A stretch of 64,000 bases of DNA from Thermovibrio sp. Lineage in GTDB: Bacteria > Aquificota > Desulfurobacteriia > Desulfurobacteriales > Desulfurobacteriaceae. The stretch lies in assembly GCA_003978105.1 (NCBI GenBank), contig QOAO01000010.1, positions 8,308 through 72,307 on the forward strand, in the 5' to 3' direction. Below, one piece after another: positions 1-8,816 of the stretch. The first letter of the stretch is position 1. Every line of letters begins with the position of its first letter. The notes beneath the pieces are model-generated. The model made no database searches. It worked only from the letters and a program-made list of their open reading frames with translations, and was not told where the DNA came from. Both the position numbers and the translations under genes were made by a program.

Positions 1-1
1 A

Positions 2-1372
2 AAGTTGGAGGCCGAGCTAAAGGAGAAGAAGAGGGAGCTCTCTGAGCTTGAAAGGAGGCTGCTTAGAAGGGAAGAGTACATAGAGAAGAGGGAAGAGAAC
101 TTAGATAGAAGAGCTACCTTTTTAGACAAGGTTGAGGCAGAACTTGAGGAGAAGAGGACAGAGGTTGAGAAGTTGGAGGCAGAACTCCTTGAAAAGGAGG
201 TTAAACTCAGCCAGCTTCTTGATGAGGAAATGAAAAAGTTAGAGGAAATTGCCGGAATGACCAAGGAGGAAGCTCAGGAAGAGCTCATGAGGAGAATGGA
301 GGACGAGATAAGGAGGGACTTAGCAGTTAGGTACAAGCAGATTGAAGAGGAGTTTGAACAGACCGTAGATAGGAAGGCCAAAAAGATACTTGCAACGACG
401 ATTCAGAGGTTGGCAACAGACGTTGTTGCCGAAACAACAGTTTCCGTTGTTGATCTTCCAAACAACGAGATGAAAGGAAGAATTATAGGAAGGGAAGGAA
501 GGAACATTAGAGCTTTTGAGCTTGCAACTGGTGTTGACCTCATCATCGACGACACTCCTGAAGCAGTAACAATTTCATCCTTTGACCCTGTTAGGAGGGA
601 GATAGCAAGGATTGCCCTTGAGAGGCTCGTTGCCGATGGGAGAATTCACCCTGCAAGAATTGAGGAGGTTGTTGAGAAGGTTAAGCAGGAGATAGAACAG
701 GAGATGATGAACGCCGCTGAGGAAGTCCTCTTTGAGTTGGGAGTAGAGAGGGTTCACCCTGAACTTAAAAAGCTGTTGGGAAGGTTAAAGTTTAGAACAA
801 GTTACGGACAAAACGTCCTACAGCACGTTAAAGAGGTTGCATACTTAGCCGGAATGATTGCTGCAGAGATAGGTGCAGATGAAAAGCTTGCAAAGAGAGC
901 GGGACTCTTCCACGACATAGGAAAGGCAGTAACCCACGAGGTTGAGGGTTCCCATGCAATAATTGGAGCGGAGCTCCTCAAGAAGTACGGAGAGCCTGAA
1001 GCAGTTGTCAATGCCGCTGCCGCCCACCACGGAGAGGTGGAATTTACAACTGTTGAGTCCGTATGTGCTGCAACTGCCGATGCTCTTTCGGCTGCAAGGC
1101 CTGGAGCGAGAAGGGAGAGTTTAGAGGCCTACATAAAGAGAATTGAGAAGTTGGAGAGCATCGCAGAGTCGTTCCCCGGAGTTATGAAGGCCTTTGCAAT
1201 TCAGGCAGGTAGGGAAGTCAGGATAATGGTTGAACCCGACAAGATAACCGACGAGGAAGCTGAATTCCTGGCTCACCAGATTTCAAAGAAGATAGAGGAG
1301 GAGGTCCAGTACCCCGGTCAAATTAAGATAACAGTTATAAGGGAGACAAGGGCCGTTGACTATGCAAAGTAA
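2..1372 (+). CDS. rny: Ribonuclease Y, 5' end missing
   Basis: This is an endoribonuclease that starts mRNA decay, normally held at the inner membrane by an N-terminal helix. The reading frame is open from the window edge and begins inside a Glu/Lys/Arg-rich coiled coil of about 110 residues, so the membrane anchor lies upstream of the window; the TTG at 5 is not a credible start. A KH domain follows, with [10 protein letters not shown] near residue 158. The HD domain carries HDIGKA near residue 303, the metal-binding His-Asp of the nuclease. The 455 residues seen fit a family length of about 520. The stop at 1370-1372 lies inside the start of selB, so the two are translationally coupled. The related phosphodiesterase ymdB is at 32983. 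Identity is very secure. Confidence 0.96.
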   Translation, partial: KLEAELKEKKRELSELERRLLRREEYIEKREENLDRRATFLDKVEAELEEKRTEVEKLEAELLEKEVKLSQLLDEEMKKLEEIAGMTKEEAQEELMRRMEDEIRRDLAVRYKQIEEEFEQTVDRKAKKILATTIQRLATDVVAETTVSVVDLPNNEMKGRIIGREGRNIRAFELATGVDLIIDDTPEAVTISSFDPVRREIARIALERLVADGRIHPARIEEVVEKVKQEIEQEMMNAAEEVLFELGVERVHPELKKLLGRLKFRTSYGQNVLQHVKEVAYLAGMIAAEIGADEKLAKRAGLFHDIGKAVTHEVEGSHAIIGAELLKKYGEPEAVVNAAAAHHGEVEFTTVESVCAATADALSAARPGARRESLEAYIKRIEKLESIAESFPGVMKAFAIQAGREVRIMVEPDKITDEEAEFLAHQISKKIEEEVQYPGQIKITVIRETRAVDYAK

Positions 1373-3272
1373 GAAGTTTTTGGTTGTTGGAACTGCAGGA
1401 CACATTGACCACGGAAAGACGAGCCTAATCAGAACTCTAACGGGAGTTGATACAGACCGCTGGGAGGAGGAAAAGAGGAGGGGGATGACTATCGATTTGG
1501 GATTTGCCCACTTGGAGCTCCCCAACGGCACTCTGGCCGGAATAGTTGACGTTCCAGGACATGAAAAGTTCATAAAGAACATGCTTGCAGGGGCTCACGG
1601 CTTGGACTTAGTCCTCTTTGTCATTGCGGCAGACGAGGGGGTAATGCCTCAAACAGAGGAGCATTTAACGGTCTGCCAGACCCTTGGAACAAAGAGGGGA
1701 ATCGTAGTTCTTACAAAGAAGGACCTTGTGGATGAGGAGTGGTTAGAACTTGTAAAGGAGGAGGTAAGGGATTTTGTAAAGGGAACATTCTTGGAGGGAG
1801 CTCCTATAGTTTCCGTCTCCTCAAAAACGGGAGAGGGAATAGATGAGCTTTTAGAGGAGCTTTCAAAGGTCTCCTCACAGGTAAAACCAAAGAGTTCTGA
1901 GGGTTTACTGAGACTCCCTGTTGATAGGTCGTTTACAGTTAAGGGATTCGGAACAGTTGTTACGGGAACTCTACTTTCGGGGAAGCTGGAGGTCGGAGAA
2001 GAAGTTGAAATACTTCCGGAGGGAATCAAATCAAAGGTTAGGGGAATTCAAGTTCACGGTAAACCTGTTGATAGGGCATTTGCCGGCCAGAGAACGGCTG
2101 TCAATTTGGCCGGTGTTTCAAAGGAGGAGGTTAAGAGGGGAAACCTAATTTCGGCTCCCGGATACCTTAAACCCACGAAATTGGTAGATGTTGTCTTAGA
2201 AGTGTCAAGGAGCGCAGATGTAGTTGTTGAATCCGGTTTTAAAGTTCACTTCCATCACTTAACGAGTGAAACAGAGGGAGAGGTTTATTTAATCAATAAG
2301 GAGGAGCTCCTTCCGGGAGAGAAAGCCCTTGCCCAGATAAGGTTGAGGGATGAGGTCGTTCCCGTTTACGGCGATAGGTTCATAGTCAGGAACTATTCAC
2401 CCGCAAGGGTTATTGGCGGAGGATGGATAGTAAACCCTCTACCTGAAAAAAAGTTTAGGAGGAGGTTCAGGGATAGGTGGATATCCTTTCTTACTCCCTT
2501 AACGGAAAGGGAAAAGGTTGAAGGGAAGTTAATTTATCTGGTTGGTAAGTTTCCAGGTAAGTTCTCCTATGGCGATTTTGTTCAGAGGTTGGCCCTATCT
2601 CCAAGGGAAGCTAAGGAATTAACGGAAAGACTCCTTTTAGAGGGTAAGATTAATGAATTCAACAGAAAGCTCTATCCTCCAACGTTTAAGGAGGAACTTA
2701 AAGGAAAAATTTTGGAGGAAATAGAGAGATACCACGAAACTTATCCTGTTTCTGAGGGAATAAACAGGGAGTCCTTGAGGACAAATTTAAACATTCCTCA
2801 GGAGCTCTTGGAAAGAGTAATTTCAGAGCTTTCAAGGGAAGGGAAGATTGAAGAAGTTGGCTCTCAGTTAAAACTAAAAGGATTTAAGCCAGAACCAAAG
2901 GAGGAGTTTTCAGAAATTGCAGATATACTGAGAAAATACTCTAAAAAAAGTTTGTTCTCTCCACCATCATTAAAGGAGATTTCTAAGGAAACTGGAACTT
3001 CTGAAACAAAGGTATACATGACTGCCGACTACTTAGTTAAAAATGAGGGATTTCACAAAATAGGCAACTTCCTTTTCTCTCCAGATGCCTTTAGGAAAAT
3101 TGTCAAAATCCTGAAGGAGCACTTCTTAAGGGAAGAGACTCTATCGGTCTCTGAATTTAAGGACTACTTAGGGGTAAGCAGAAAGTTTGCAATTCCGATA
3201 CTGGAATACCTTGACTCTCTCCAACTGACTGAAAGAAAAGGTAACGAGAGAATAAGGGGAAGAGCTCTCTGA
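1362..3272 (+). CDS. selB: Selenocysteine-specific elongation factor SelB
   Basis: SelB is a GTPase that brings Sec-tRNA to UGA codons marked by a SECIS hairpin. The ATG at 1362 is preferred over an in-frame TTG two codons earlier. The EF-Tu-like GTPase domain shows GHIDHGKT at residues 13-20, DVPGHEKF and TKKD. Domains 2 and 3 follow. The region after about residue 370 looks like the repeated winged helices that bind SECIS RNA. The 636 residues match the family. It overlaps the end of rny and shares TGATG with the next gene. Its presence means the organism makes selenoproteins, though none with an in-frame UGA was recognised in this window. selA, selC and selD are not here. Confidence 0.96.
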   Translation: MQSKKFLVVGTAGHIDHGKTSLIRTLTGVDTDRWEEEKRRGMTIDLGFAHLELPNGTLAGIVDVPGHEKFIKNMLAGAHGLDLVLFVIAADEGVMPQTEEHLTVCQTLGTKRGIVVLTKKDLVDEEWLELVKEEVRDFVKGTFLEGAPIVSVSSKTGEGIDELLEELSKVSSQVKPKSSEGLLRLPVDRSFTVKGFGTVVTGTLLSGKLEVGEEVEILPEGIKSKVRGIQVHGKPVDRAFAGQRTAVNLAGVSKEEVKRGNLISAPGYLKPTKLVDVVLEVSRSADVVVESGFKVHFHHLTSETEGEVYLINKEELLPGEKALAQIRLRDEVVPVYGDRFIVRNYSPARVIGGGWIVNPLPEKKFRRRFRDRWISFLTPLTEREKVEGKLIYLVGKFPGKFSYGDFVQRLALSPREAKELTERLLLEGKINEFNRKLYPPTFKEELKGKILEEIERYHETYPVSEGINRESLRTNLNIPQELLERVISELSREGKIEEVGSQLKLKGFKPEPKEEFSEIADILRKYSKKSLFSPPSLKEISKETGTSETKVYMTADYLVKNEGFHKIGNFLFSPDAFRKIVKILKEHFLREETLSVSEFKDYLGVSRKFAIPILEYLDSLQLTERKGNERIRGRAL

Positions 3273-4153
3273 TGGAGGGACTCCTACTGAACGTCATTTT
3301 CCCCATTTACATACTAATTTTTTTAGGATACGCCTTTGGGAAAATCTGGAAATCCTTGGAAACAAGGACAATCTCAACGTTAGTCCTCTACATTTTTGCC
3401 CCAGCTCTCATCTTTGACTCATTCAGGGGATTAAAAAGCTTTGAAAACTTAACTTCTATTTCACTTTCTGCGCTAATTGTTTTTTTAGGTGTTTACTCTC
3501 TTTCACTCCTCGTTGAAGGTCTCCTTTTAAAGGAAAAAAACCCGGCTTTTGAGCTCTCCTCAACGGTGATGAATGCTGGTTATTTAGGAATTCCCCTTAT
3601 TTACTTAATGTTTGGAGAAAAGTCATTATCCATAGCTTTAACTTACATGGTTGTAATGGCTGTGTACCACTTTACTTTAGGAATTGTCATTCTAAACAGG
3701 AACCTATCATCAGGCTTTAAGGAAGCATTAAAAATCCCCCTTATATATGCGGTTCTTTTGGCCTTTCTCCTAAGGGGAGTTTCACTTCCATCCGGTGTTG
3801 AAAAGATGATTAAACTTACGGGAAACGCAACAATGCCATTAATGCTTGTATCCATAGGTATATCTCTTTCAAAAATCAATTTAAAGGGATTGGAAGTAGG
3901 AGTGCTATCGACTTTGGTTAGATTCTTAGGAGGAACTGTTTTCTCATTATTTTCCGTTGAAATTTTGGGATTGAAGGGATTGACATCAAAAGTTTTAATT
4001 GTCCAATCATCACTCCCTTCGGCAGTCCTCAACTACGTTCTCTGTGAGAGGTTCAACAAATCTCCCGAAATTGCCGCTTCCTCAATTTTCATTTCAACCA
4101 TTCTTTTCCCCATCCATCTGATTCTCCTGAAACTTCTATTGATATACTTATAG
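3272..4153 (+). CDS. AEC family (auxin efflux carrier-like) permease
   Basis: This is a polytopic inner-membrane protein of 293 residues with about ten hydrophobic segments in two halves, as in the AEC/BART transporters that export small organic acids or similar solutes. The first helix (VIFPIYILIFLGYAFGKIW) and the repeated pattern of Asn/Pro/Gly-containing helices (MNAGYLGIPL, then LPSAVLNYVL) are typical. The ATG at 3272 overlaps the selB stop as TGATG, so it is translated from the same message. The substrate cannot be read from the sequence. The link to selB is probably only shared transcription. The family call is good; the function is unknown. Confidence 0.85.
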   Translation: MEGLLLNVIFPIYILIFLGYAFGKIWKSLETRTISTLVLYIFAPALIFDSFRGLKSFENLTSISLSALIVFLGVYSLSLLVEGLLLKEKNPAFELSSTVMNAGYLGIPLIYLMFGEKSLSIALTYMVVMAVYHFTLGIVILNRNLSSGFKEALKIPLIYAVLLAFLLRGVSLPSGVEKMIKLTGNATMPLMLVSIGISLSKINLKGLEVGVLSTLVRFLGGTVFSLFSVEILGLKGLTSKVLIVQSSLPSAVLNYVLCERFNKSPEIAASSIFISTILFPIHLILLKLLLIYL

Positions 4154-4176
4154 CTAACTGAATTTTAGAGGTAACT

Positions 4177-4857
4177 ATGAAATGGATTTTCATTTTTCTT
4201 TTTAGTTTTCCACTAAGTGTTTTTTCTGCTGAAATTCCAAATAAAACAACAGTAATCAAGGATACCTTAAAAGTAAGCAAAAGTGTTCGGCCGGACGTGT
4301 ATTCCCTTACATTTAAGGTCTCCTCAAGGGGAAAAAGTGAAGAGAACGTCCTTAAATCCCTCTCAACAGCAGATGAATACATTAGAGGGTTGAACCTCCC
4401 CTATTCTGGAGGGAACTTTATAATCTACCCTCTAAAGGAGTGGGACTCCGTTAGGAAAGTTTACAGAATAGACGGCTTCTCAGGAGAGGTGCTTTACAGA
4501 TTTAAACTAAAGAATGTTCTCCAGCAGGAGGATATTTTTAGAGCTCTAAACATGGCAAGGGAGAAGTCTCCCATTTCTTACTCCATTCTATACTCAAAAT
4601 GGGTCGTTTCTGAGAAGAAAAAGAGTGAAGCATTAAAGAGTTTAAAAATTGGAATTTTGAATACAGCAAAGCGGGAAAAGAAAATCTTTGAAAGGGAATT
4701 AAATAAAAGATGCTTGATAAAGTCTATAAGCTTTAGTTCTGTTAATCCTTTCCCAATATTAGAAAATATAAGAGCTTTTAAAACTACAGCTCCAAAACCG
4801 AAAATAGAGAGGGAAGAAATTAAACTTAGAGCAAGGGTAGTTTACATCTGTTACTAA
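4177..4857 (+). CDS. Secreted SIMPL (DUF541)-like protein
   Basis: The protein has 226 residues with a clear Sec signal peptide (residues 1 to about 18, ending VFSA), so it should be periplasmic or outer-membrane associated. The body, with an early stretch reading SVRPDVYSLTFKVSSRGKSE and a later segment linking two alpha/beta halves, resembles SIMPL/DUF541 proteins, whose function is poorly defined although some are linked to envelope or oxidative stress. There is no catalytic motif. A GAGG ribosome site lies 5 bases before the ATG. It sits 23 bases after the AEC permease and 10 bases before bioA. The family assignment is by resemblance only; it could be an unrelated exported protein. Confidence 0.6.
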   Translation: MKWIFIFLFSFPLSVFSAEIPNKTTVIKDTLKVSKSVRPDVYSLTFKVSSRGKSEENVLKSLSTADEYIRGLNLPYSGGNFIIYPLKEWDSVRKVYRIDGFSGEVLYRFKLKNVLQQEDIFRALNMAREKSPISYSILYSKWVVSEKKKSEALKSLKIGILNTAKREKKIFERELNKRCLIKSISFSSVNPFPILENIRAFKTTAPKPKIEREEIKLRARVVYICY

Positions 4858-4867
4858 GGAGGAATCT

Positions 4868-6220
4868 TTGATAAGTAAAGAAACACTTAAGGAATGGGAT
4901 AAGAGGTACGTCTGGCACCCCTTTACTCAGATGGCAGAGTACGTTAAGTACGAGCCGATAGTTATTGAGAGGGGAGAAGGATGCTGGCTCATAGATGTTG
5001 ATGGAAAGAAATATTTAGATGCTGTAGGTTCCATATGGTGCAACGTTCACGGCCACAACGTTAAGGAACTAAACGATGCCCTGTGTAAACAGGTTAACAA
5101 GATTGCCCACTCAACACTTTTAGGACTTGCAAACGTACCTTCCATTTTACTTGCCAAAAGATTAGTTGAGATAACCCCCAAAGGTTTAAATCACGTTTTC
5201 TACTCTGACGATGGCTCTACTGCAATGGAAGTTGCCCTGAAAATGGCCTATCAGTACTGGCAGTTGAAGGGAGAAATGAAAAGAACAAAGTTCGTAAAGC
5301 TTGAGGAAGCGTACCACGGAGATACAATAGGCTCTGTAAGTATTGGAGGAATTGACCTCTTCCACTCAATGTTTAGAGAACTCATGTTTGAAACCTATAA
5401 GGTTCCGGCTCCCCATCCCTACAGATTTAACGGAACGGCCGAGGAGTGTAAAGAGTACTCGTTAAATAGATTGAGGGAAATTTTGGAAGAACACGGTGAG
5501 GAAGTTGCTGCAGTTGTTATGGAGCCCTTAGTCCAGGCAGCTGCGGGGATGATTGTCCATCCAGAAGGCTTTTTAAAGGGAGTCAGGGAACTCTGCGACG
5601 AGTTTGGAGTTTTACTAATTTTAGACGAGGTTGCAACGGGATTCGGAAAGACAGGGAAGATGTTCGCATGTGAGTGGGAAGGTGTAGTTCCAGACATCAT
5701 GGCAATATCTAAGGGATTAACAGCCGGATACATGCCGTTGGCAGTTACACTTTCAACCGATGAAGTCTACAGTGCTTTCTGGGGAGGGAACTACGGGAGC
5801 GGAAAAACGTTTTTCCACGGACATACATTTACAGGAAATCAACTTGGATGTTCTGTTGCCTTGAAAAACATAGAGCTCTTTGAAAAGAAGGGATGGCCAG
5901 AAAATTTAAGGGATAAGATTGAATACCTCCACAAAAAACTCCACGAGGAACTCTCTGAGTTAAAACACGTTGGGAATATAAGGGGAAGGGGATTTATGGT
6001 AGGCATTGAACTTGTGAAGAACAAGGGAACTAAGGAGAGCTTCAGCTGGAAGGACGACGTTGGAAGGAGGGTTTCAAGGAGAATAGTTGAAAAGGGAGTA
6101 TTCACAAGACCCTTAGGCCCTGTACTTGTAGTAATGCCTCCCCTTGCAATAAGTAAAGAGGAGATAGACTTTATGGTTAGAGCCTACAGGGACGCTATTT
6201 TTGAGGAATTAGAACGTTAA
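4868..6220 (+). CDS. bioA: Adenosylmethionine-8-amino-7-oxononanoate aminotransferase
   Basis: BioA is a PLP enzyme of biotin synthesis that converts KAPA to DAPA with SAM as amino donor. The opening WHPFTQM and the early block GCWLIDVDGKKYLDAVGSIW are hallmarks of BioA against other class III aminotransferases. The DEVATGFGKTGKMFACEWEG block and Lys282 in SKGLTAGYMP form the PLP site. The 450 residues match the family. The start is TTG, set by a perfect AAGGAGG five bases upstream that overlaps the stop of the preceding gene. No other bio gene is in the window. Its TAA overlaps the stop codon of the convergent usp gene, and no terminator hairpin lies between them. Confidence 0.95.
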   Translation: MISKETLKEWDKRYVWHPFTQMAEYVKYEPIVIERGEGCWLIDVDGKKYLDAVGSIWCNVHGHNVKELNDALCKQVNKIAHSTLLGLANVPSILLAKRLVEITPKGLNHVFYSDDGSTAMEVALKMAYQYWQLKGEMKRTKFVKLEEAYHGDTIGSVSIGGIDLFHSMFRELMFETYKVPAPHPYRFNGTAEECKEYSLNRLREILEEHGEEVAAVVMEPLVQAAAGMIVHPEGFLKGVRELCDEFGVLLILDEVATGFGKTGKMFACEWEGVVPDIMAISKGLTAGYMPLAVTLSTDEVYSAFWGGNYGSGKTFFHGHTFTGNQLGCSVALKNIELFEKKGWPENLRDKIEYLHKKLHEELSELKHVGNIRGRGFMVGIELVKNKGTKESFSWKDDVGRRVSRRIVEKGVFTRPLGPVLVVMPPLAISKEEIDFMVRAYRDAIFEELER

Positions 6221-6705
6221 ACTTCCTCGTTTCCTTCCTCCTCCTTCGTTTTTACTATCAGAATAGGAGATTCAACCTCTTTTATTATGTCAAGGACCTT
6301 TCCGATCCTGAAAAATGAGAGGGATTCATCGGTTATTCCAAGAGCTATTAGCTTGATGTCGTACTCCTTTGCATACCAACTGAGGCTCTCAGCCAACTCC
6401 CCAGAAATTAAGGAAACTCTTGTTTTTATTCCCCTTTTATCAAACTCCTTAGCTAAATCCCTTAATTTTCTGTAAGTCCTTAAGAGAGCATCTACATAAC
6501 CATCATCAATAGTTCCTCTTAGAGCCTCAATCTTTTCTTCAGAATCGTACTCCTCTTTTTCCAAGATTCCCCAGTCTGATGGAATCAAAACGTAAACAAT
6601 GTGAACCTCCGTACAACCGGCCTCTCTTAACTTTAATATGTAGGGTTTAACGTTTATACTTGCCTTTCTTAAGTCTACCGGGTAGAGAATTTTTTTAAAA
6701 AGCAT
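6217..6705 (-). CDS. Universal stress protein (UspA-like), diverged copy
   Basis: This 162-residue UspA-fold protein has the N-terminal KKILYPVDLRKAS strand and the C-terminal SPILIVKTK strand of the family. The usual ATP-binding glycine signature is not intact: only LGITDESLSFFRIGK is present where G-x2-G-x9-G[S/T] is expected, so this copy may not bind nucleotide. The ATG at 6705 shares TGATG with the upstream usp gene and has GGGAGG four bases before it; a GTG one codon earlier is less well spaced. It forms a tandem pair with its paralogue, which keeps the signature, and could work as a partner of it. Confidence 0.85.
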   Translation of the reverse strand: MLFKKILYPVDLRKASINVKPYILKLREAGCTEVHIVYVLIPSDWGILEKEEYDSEEKIEALRGTIDDGYVDALLRTYRKLRDLAKEFDKRGIKTRVSLISGELAESLSWYAKEYDIKLIALGITDESLSFFRIGKVLDIIKEVESPILIVKTKEEEGNEEV

Positions 6706-7175
6706 CACTCCTCCCTGCTCTTAACTATTAAAACGGGACATTTTGCATTCCTTATAACGTCTGTTGAAACGCTTCCCAAGAGAATCTCAGTTAAAAGGCC
6801 TTTACCGTGAGCTCCCATTACTATTACCTTGACCTTTTCTTTCTCAGCTACATCAACTATCTGTCTTGGGATATTTCCGTATTTTAGATAAATCTTTACC
6901 GATAAACCCTCTTCTTCTAAAATTCTCTTTACAGCCTCCAACCTTTCTACTAACGAGGTTACGTACTCCTGGTCAACCTCAGGAAGAATCTTGTAGAGCT
7001 CCTTATCGTTTAAAAGGTCTGCCCCCTCGGGGAGCTCTATTGAAAGGTCATCAACCACGTGAACAATAACAACCTCCTTTTCTCCGGCCTCCTTTAGTTT
7101 TTTAACGTAGTCTAAGGCAAGCTCGGCAAGCGGTGAAAAGTCCGTTGAGTAAAGAACCTTTTCAAATAGCGGCAT
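6705..7175 (-). CDS. Universal stress protein (UspA-like), ATP-binding type
   Basis: This small cytoplasmic UspA domain of 156 residues opens with EKVLYSTDFSPLAE. It ends with MGAHGKGLLTEILLGSVS, which carries the G-x2-G-x9-G[S] ATP-binding signature, followed by CPVLIVK. Such proteins help survival under starvation or stress; the exact target is not known. It has a GGAGGG ribosome site and lies 10 bases after the PP-loop gene on the same strand, so the three minus-strand genes from 8175 to 6217 are probably one message. It is first in the tandem usp pair. Confidence 0.9.
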   Translation of the reverse strand: MPLFEKVLYSTDFSPLAELALDYVKKLKEAGEKEVVIVHVVDDLSIELPEGADLLNDKELYKILPEVDQEYVTSLVERLEAVKRILEEEGLSVKIYLKYGNIPRQIVDVAEKEKVKVIVMGAHGKGLLTEILLGSVSTDVIRNAKCPVLIVKSREE

Positions 7176-7185
7176 CTCTCCCTCC

Positions 7186-8175
7186 TTATCCTGTTACAGA
7201 AAATTCCTTTGTATCAAATAGGGGTTCAACTGTTAATTCCTTAAATAGTTTACCATTTTTATACAGGGCTACTTTAACCTCCCTTTTACTCTTTGCATCG
7301 GAGTACCTTGCAACTATTCCTGCAGCTTTTTTTAGGACTTCTGTAGATGGCTCCTCATTACACCTCAAAATTGCCGTTGGGGATGGAACGTTTGGAACTT
7401 TTATAACAATATCACTTTCCCTTGAAAATTCTTCTAACTTTTTATTCTCCTCTCTATTTCTTCCTACAATTAACTTACACTTTCCGAGTCTAAAGTGCCT
7501 TCCTATTTTCAGCAACCTTACGTTTTCCCAGGAGAGCTCTCCGTGTTCCATTAAATCCTTAACCTTCCTTGAGAAGGAGGGTTCGGTTAAAAGACACCCT
7601 CCGGCCGGCGTTGGAAGTTCTTCAAGATTTACTCCCAATTCCTTTAAAATCTCAGGGTACCTTTTCCTTGAGCGTCCCCTTATGTCAAGGAGTTTTTCCC
7701 TGTCGACTATCCCTTTCTTCTCATAATCTGTCTCCGGCAAAAGTTTCCCTGAAAGTGGCCTTAAAACCCTACCTTTTAGACCTGAAAGCTTTTCAATTGA
7801 GTTAAAGGCCTGAAGGTGTTGAGACATGGGTCTCTGTCCTAAAACCTCCCCAGTTGCAACAATTCCATTTTCTCCTGCGACTTCCTTAACCCTTTTCAGC
7901 ATGTAGGCTTTACAGTCAATACAAGGATTAAGATTCTTCCCGTATCCGTAAATGGGACTCTTTAGCATTTCAAGGTAGTCATCCCCCACTTTAACAACTT
8001 TAAGCTCTATTCCCAATTTGTTGGCTAAATCCCGCAGCTTTTCTAAGTCCTTTTCAAAGAATGGGGAAGTAATGTGGACACCTACTACGTCAAATCCAAG
8101 GTTCTTCAGCAGTTTTGCCGCAATTATACTGTCAAGCCCTCCTGAGAAGAGGAGGTAGACATTCCTTTTCTCCAT
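7186..8175 (-). CDS. PP-loop ATPase (MnmA/ThiI-like) with NFACT-R-like C-terminal domain
   Basis: The N-terminal half is an adenine-nucleotide alpha hydrolase with the PP-loop SGGLDS near residue 12, as in enzymes that adenylate tRNA before adding sulfur. NPCIDCK provides a CxxC pair and CLLTEPSFSRK follows at mid-protein. The last 90 residues (SDIVIKVPNVPSPTAILRC and onward) resemble the NFACT-R/DUF814 RNA-binding domain. This suggests a tRNA thiolation or related RNA-modifying enzyme, but it is not canonical MnmA or ThiI and the substrate is unknown. The ATG at 8175 is favoured over the GTG at 8181 because GGGAGA sits about seven bases before it. It diverges from hpf across 60 bases. Confidence 0.78.
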   Translation of the reverse strand: MEKRNVYLLFSGGLDSIIAAKLLKNLGFDVVGVHITSPFFEKDLEKLRDLANKLGIELKVVKVGDDYLEMLKSPIYGYGKNLNPCIDCKAYMLKRVKEVAGENGIVATGEVLGQRPMSQHLQAFNSIEKLSGLKGRVLRPLSGKLLPETDYEKKGIVDREKLLDIRGRSRKRYPEILKELGVNLEELPTPAGGCLLTEPSFSRKVKDLMEHGELSWENVRLLKIGRHFRLGKCKLIVGRNREENKKLEEFSRESDIVIKVPNVPSPTAILRCNEEPSTEVLKKAAGIVARYSDAKSKREVKVALYKNGKLFKELTVEPLFDTKEFSVTG

Positions 8176-8235
8176 AGACACTCTCCCGATTTGGCCTTAA
8201 TTTAAAGTTAAGAGATAAAAGAAAAGGAGGAAGGG

Positions 8236-8796
8236 ATGGCCCAACTAAAGCTCAATCTGATAGGTCACGGAATTGACCTAACGGGGGCAATAAAAAACAC
8301 GTTGGAGGAAAAATTTAAGAGACTTGAGAAGTACTTGGGAAACGACAACAGGAGAGAGGTCTTTGCAGACGTTATTGTAAACAAGGAAAAGTACCGCTCC
8401 TCTGTAGAAATCGTTATCTACAACGTCTTTGACCACACGTTAAGGATAAAGAAGGAAACTGACGACCTCTACACTGCCGTTGACTACGTTGTTGACTCTG
8501 CGGAAAAGCAGCTACGCCGTTTAAAGGATAAGGTTAAGACGGCATCAAAAAAGGAAGCCCAAAAAACAAAGCAGTTAACCTTAGTTGAGGAAGAAGTGGT
8601 TGAGAAGCCTATAGAAATCATAGAGGTTGAGCCCGAGCTCTACAAACCTATCTCTGTGGAGGATGCAGTTGTCCAGCTCCTTGGCTCAAAGAGGGAGTTT
8701 GTAGTGTTCTGCAATTCCGAAACTGGAAATGCGGCCGTTGTTTACAAGAGAAAGGATGGAAACGTCGGTCTGATAGAGATGCCTTCGTGTAAGTAG
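8236..8796 (+). CDS. hpf: Long-form ribosome hibernation promoting factor
   Basis: This protein pairs 70S ribosomes into inactive 100S dimers in stationary phase. The N-terminal ribosome-binding domain (residues 1 to about 100, opening LNLIGHGIDLTGAIKNTLEE) is joined by a Lys/Glu-rich linker to a C-terminal dimerisation domain (YKPISVEDAVVQLLGSKREF to the end). At 186 residues it is the long form, which dimerises ribosomes without RMF. AAGGAGG precedes the ATG. It stands alone and ends in a hairpin shared with lepA. Confidence 0.94.
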   Translation: MAQLKLNLIGHGIDLTGAIKNTLEEKFKRLEKYLGNDNRREVFADVIVNKEKYRSSVEIVIYNVFDHTLRIKKETDDLYTAVDYVVDSAEKQLRRLKDKVKTASKKEAQKTKQLTLVEEEVVEKPIEIIEVEPELYKPISVEDAVVQLLGSKREFVVFCNSETGNAAVVYKRKDGNVGLIEMPSCK

Positions 8797-8815
8797 GAGG
8801 GAAAAGTTTCCCTCC
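8796..8815. terminator. Bidirectional hairpin between hpf and lepA
   Basis: GGAGGGAAA at 8796-8804 pairs perfectly with TTTCCCTCC at 8807-8815 across a two-base loop. It starts in the last base of the hpf stop codon and ends two bases before the lepA stop. There is no long T tract on either side, so termination strength is uncertain, but the place between convergent genes fits a two-way terminator. Confidence 0.7.
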
Positions 8816-8816
8816 C

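Noticed and set aside
1649..2029. A minus-strand open frame over selB
   Set aside because: It is antisense to the conserved GTPase domains of SelB and has a low-complexity Ser/Thr/Pro composition typical of shadow frames.
6287..7069. Plus-strand frames opposite the two usp genes
   Set aside because: These are short antisense frames with no start signal; the minus-strand genes have clear Usp motifs.
7133..7726. A 197-codon plus-strand open frame
   Set aside because: It lies opposite the PP-loop gene, has no family features and no ribosome site, and its composition is that of an antisense shadow.
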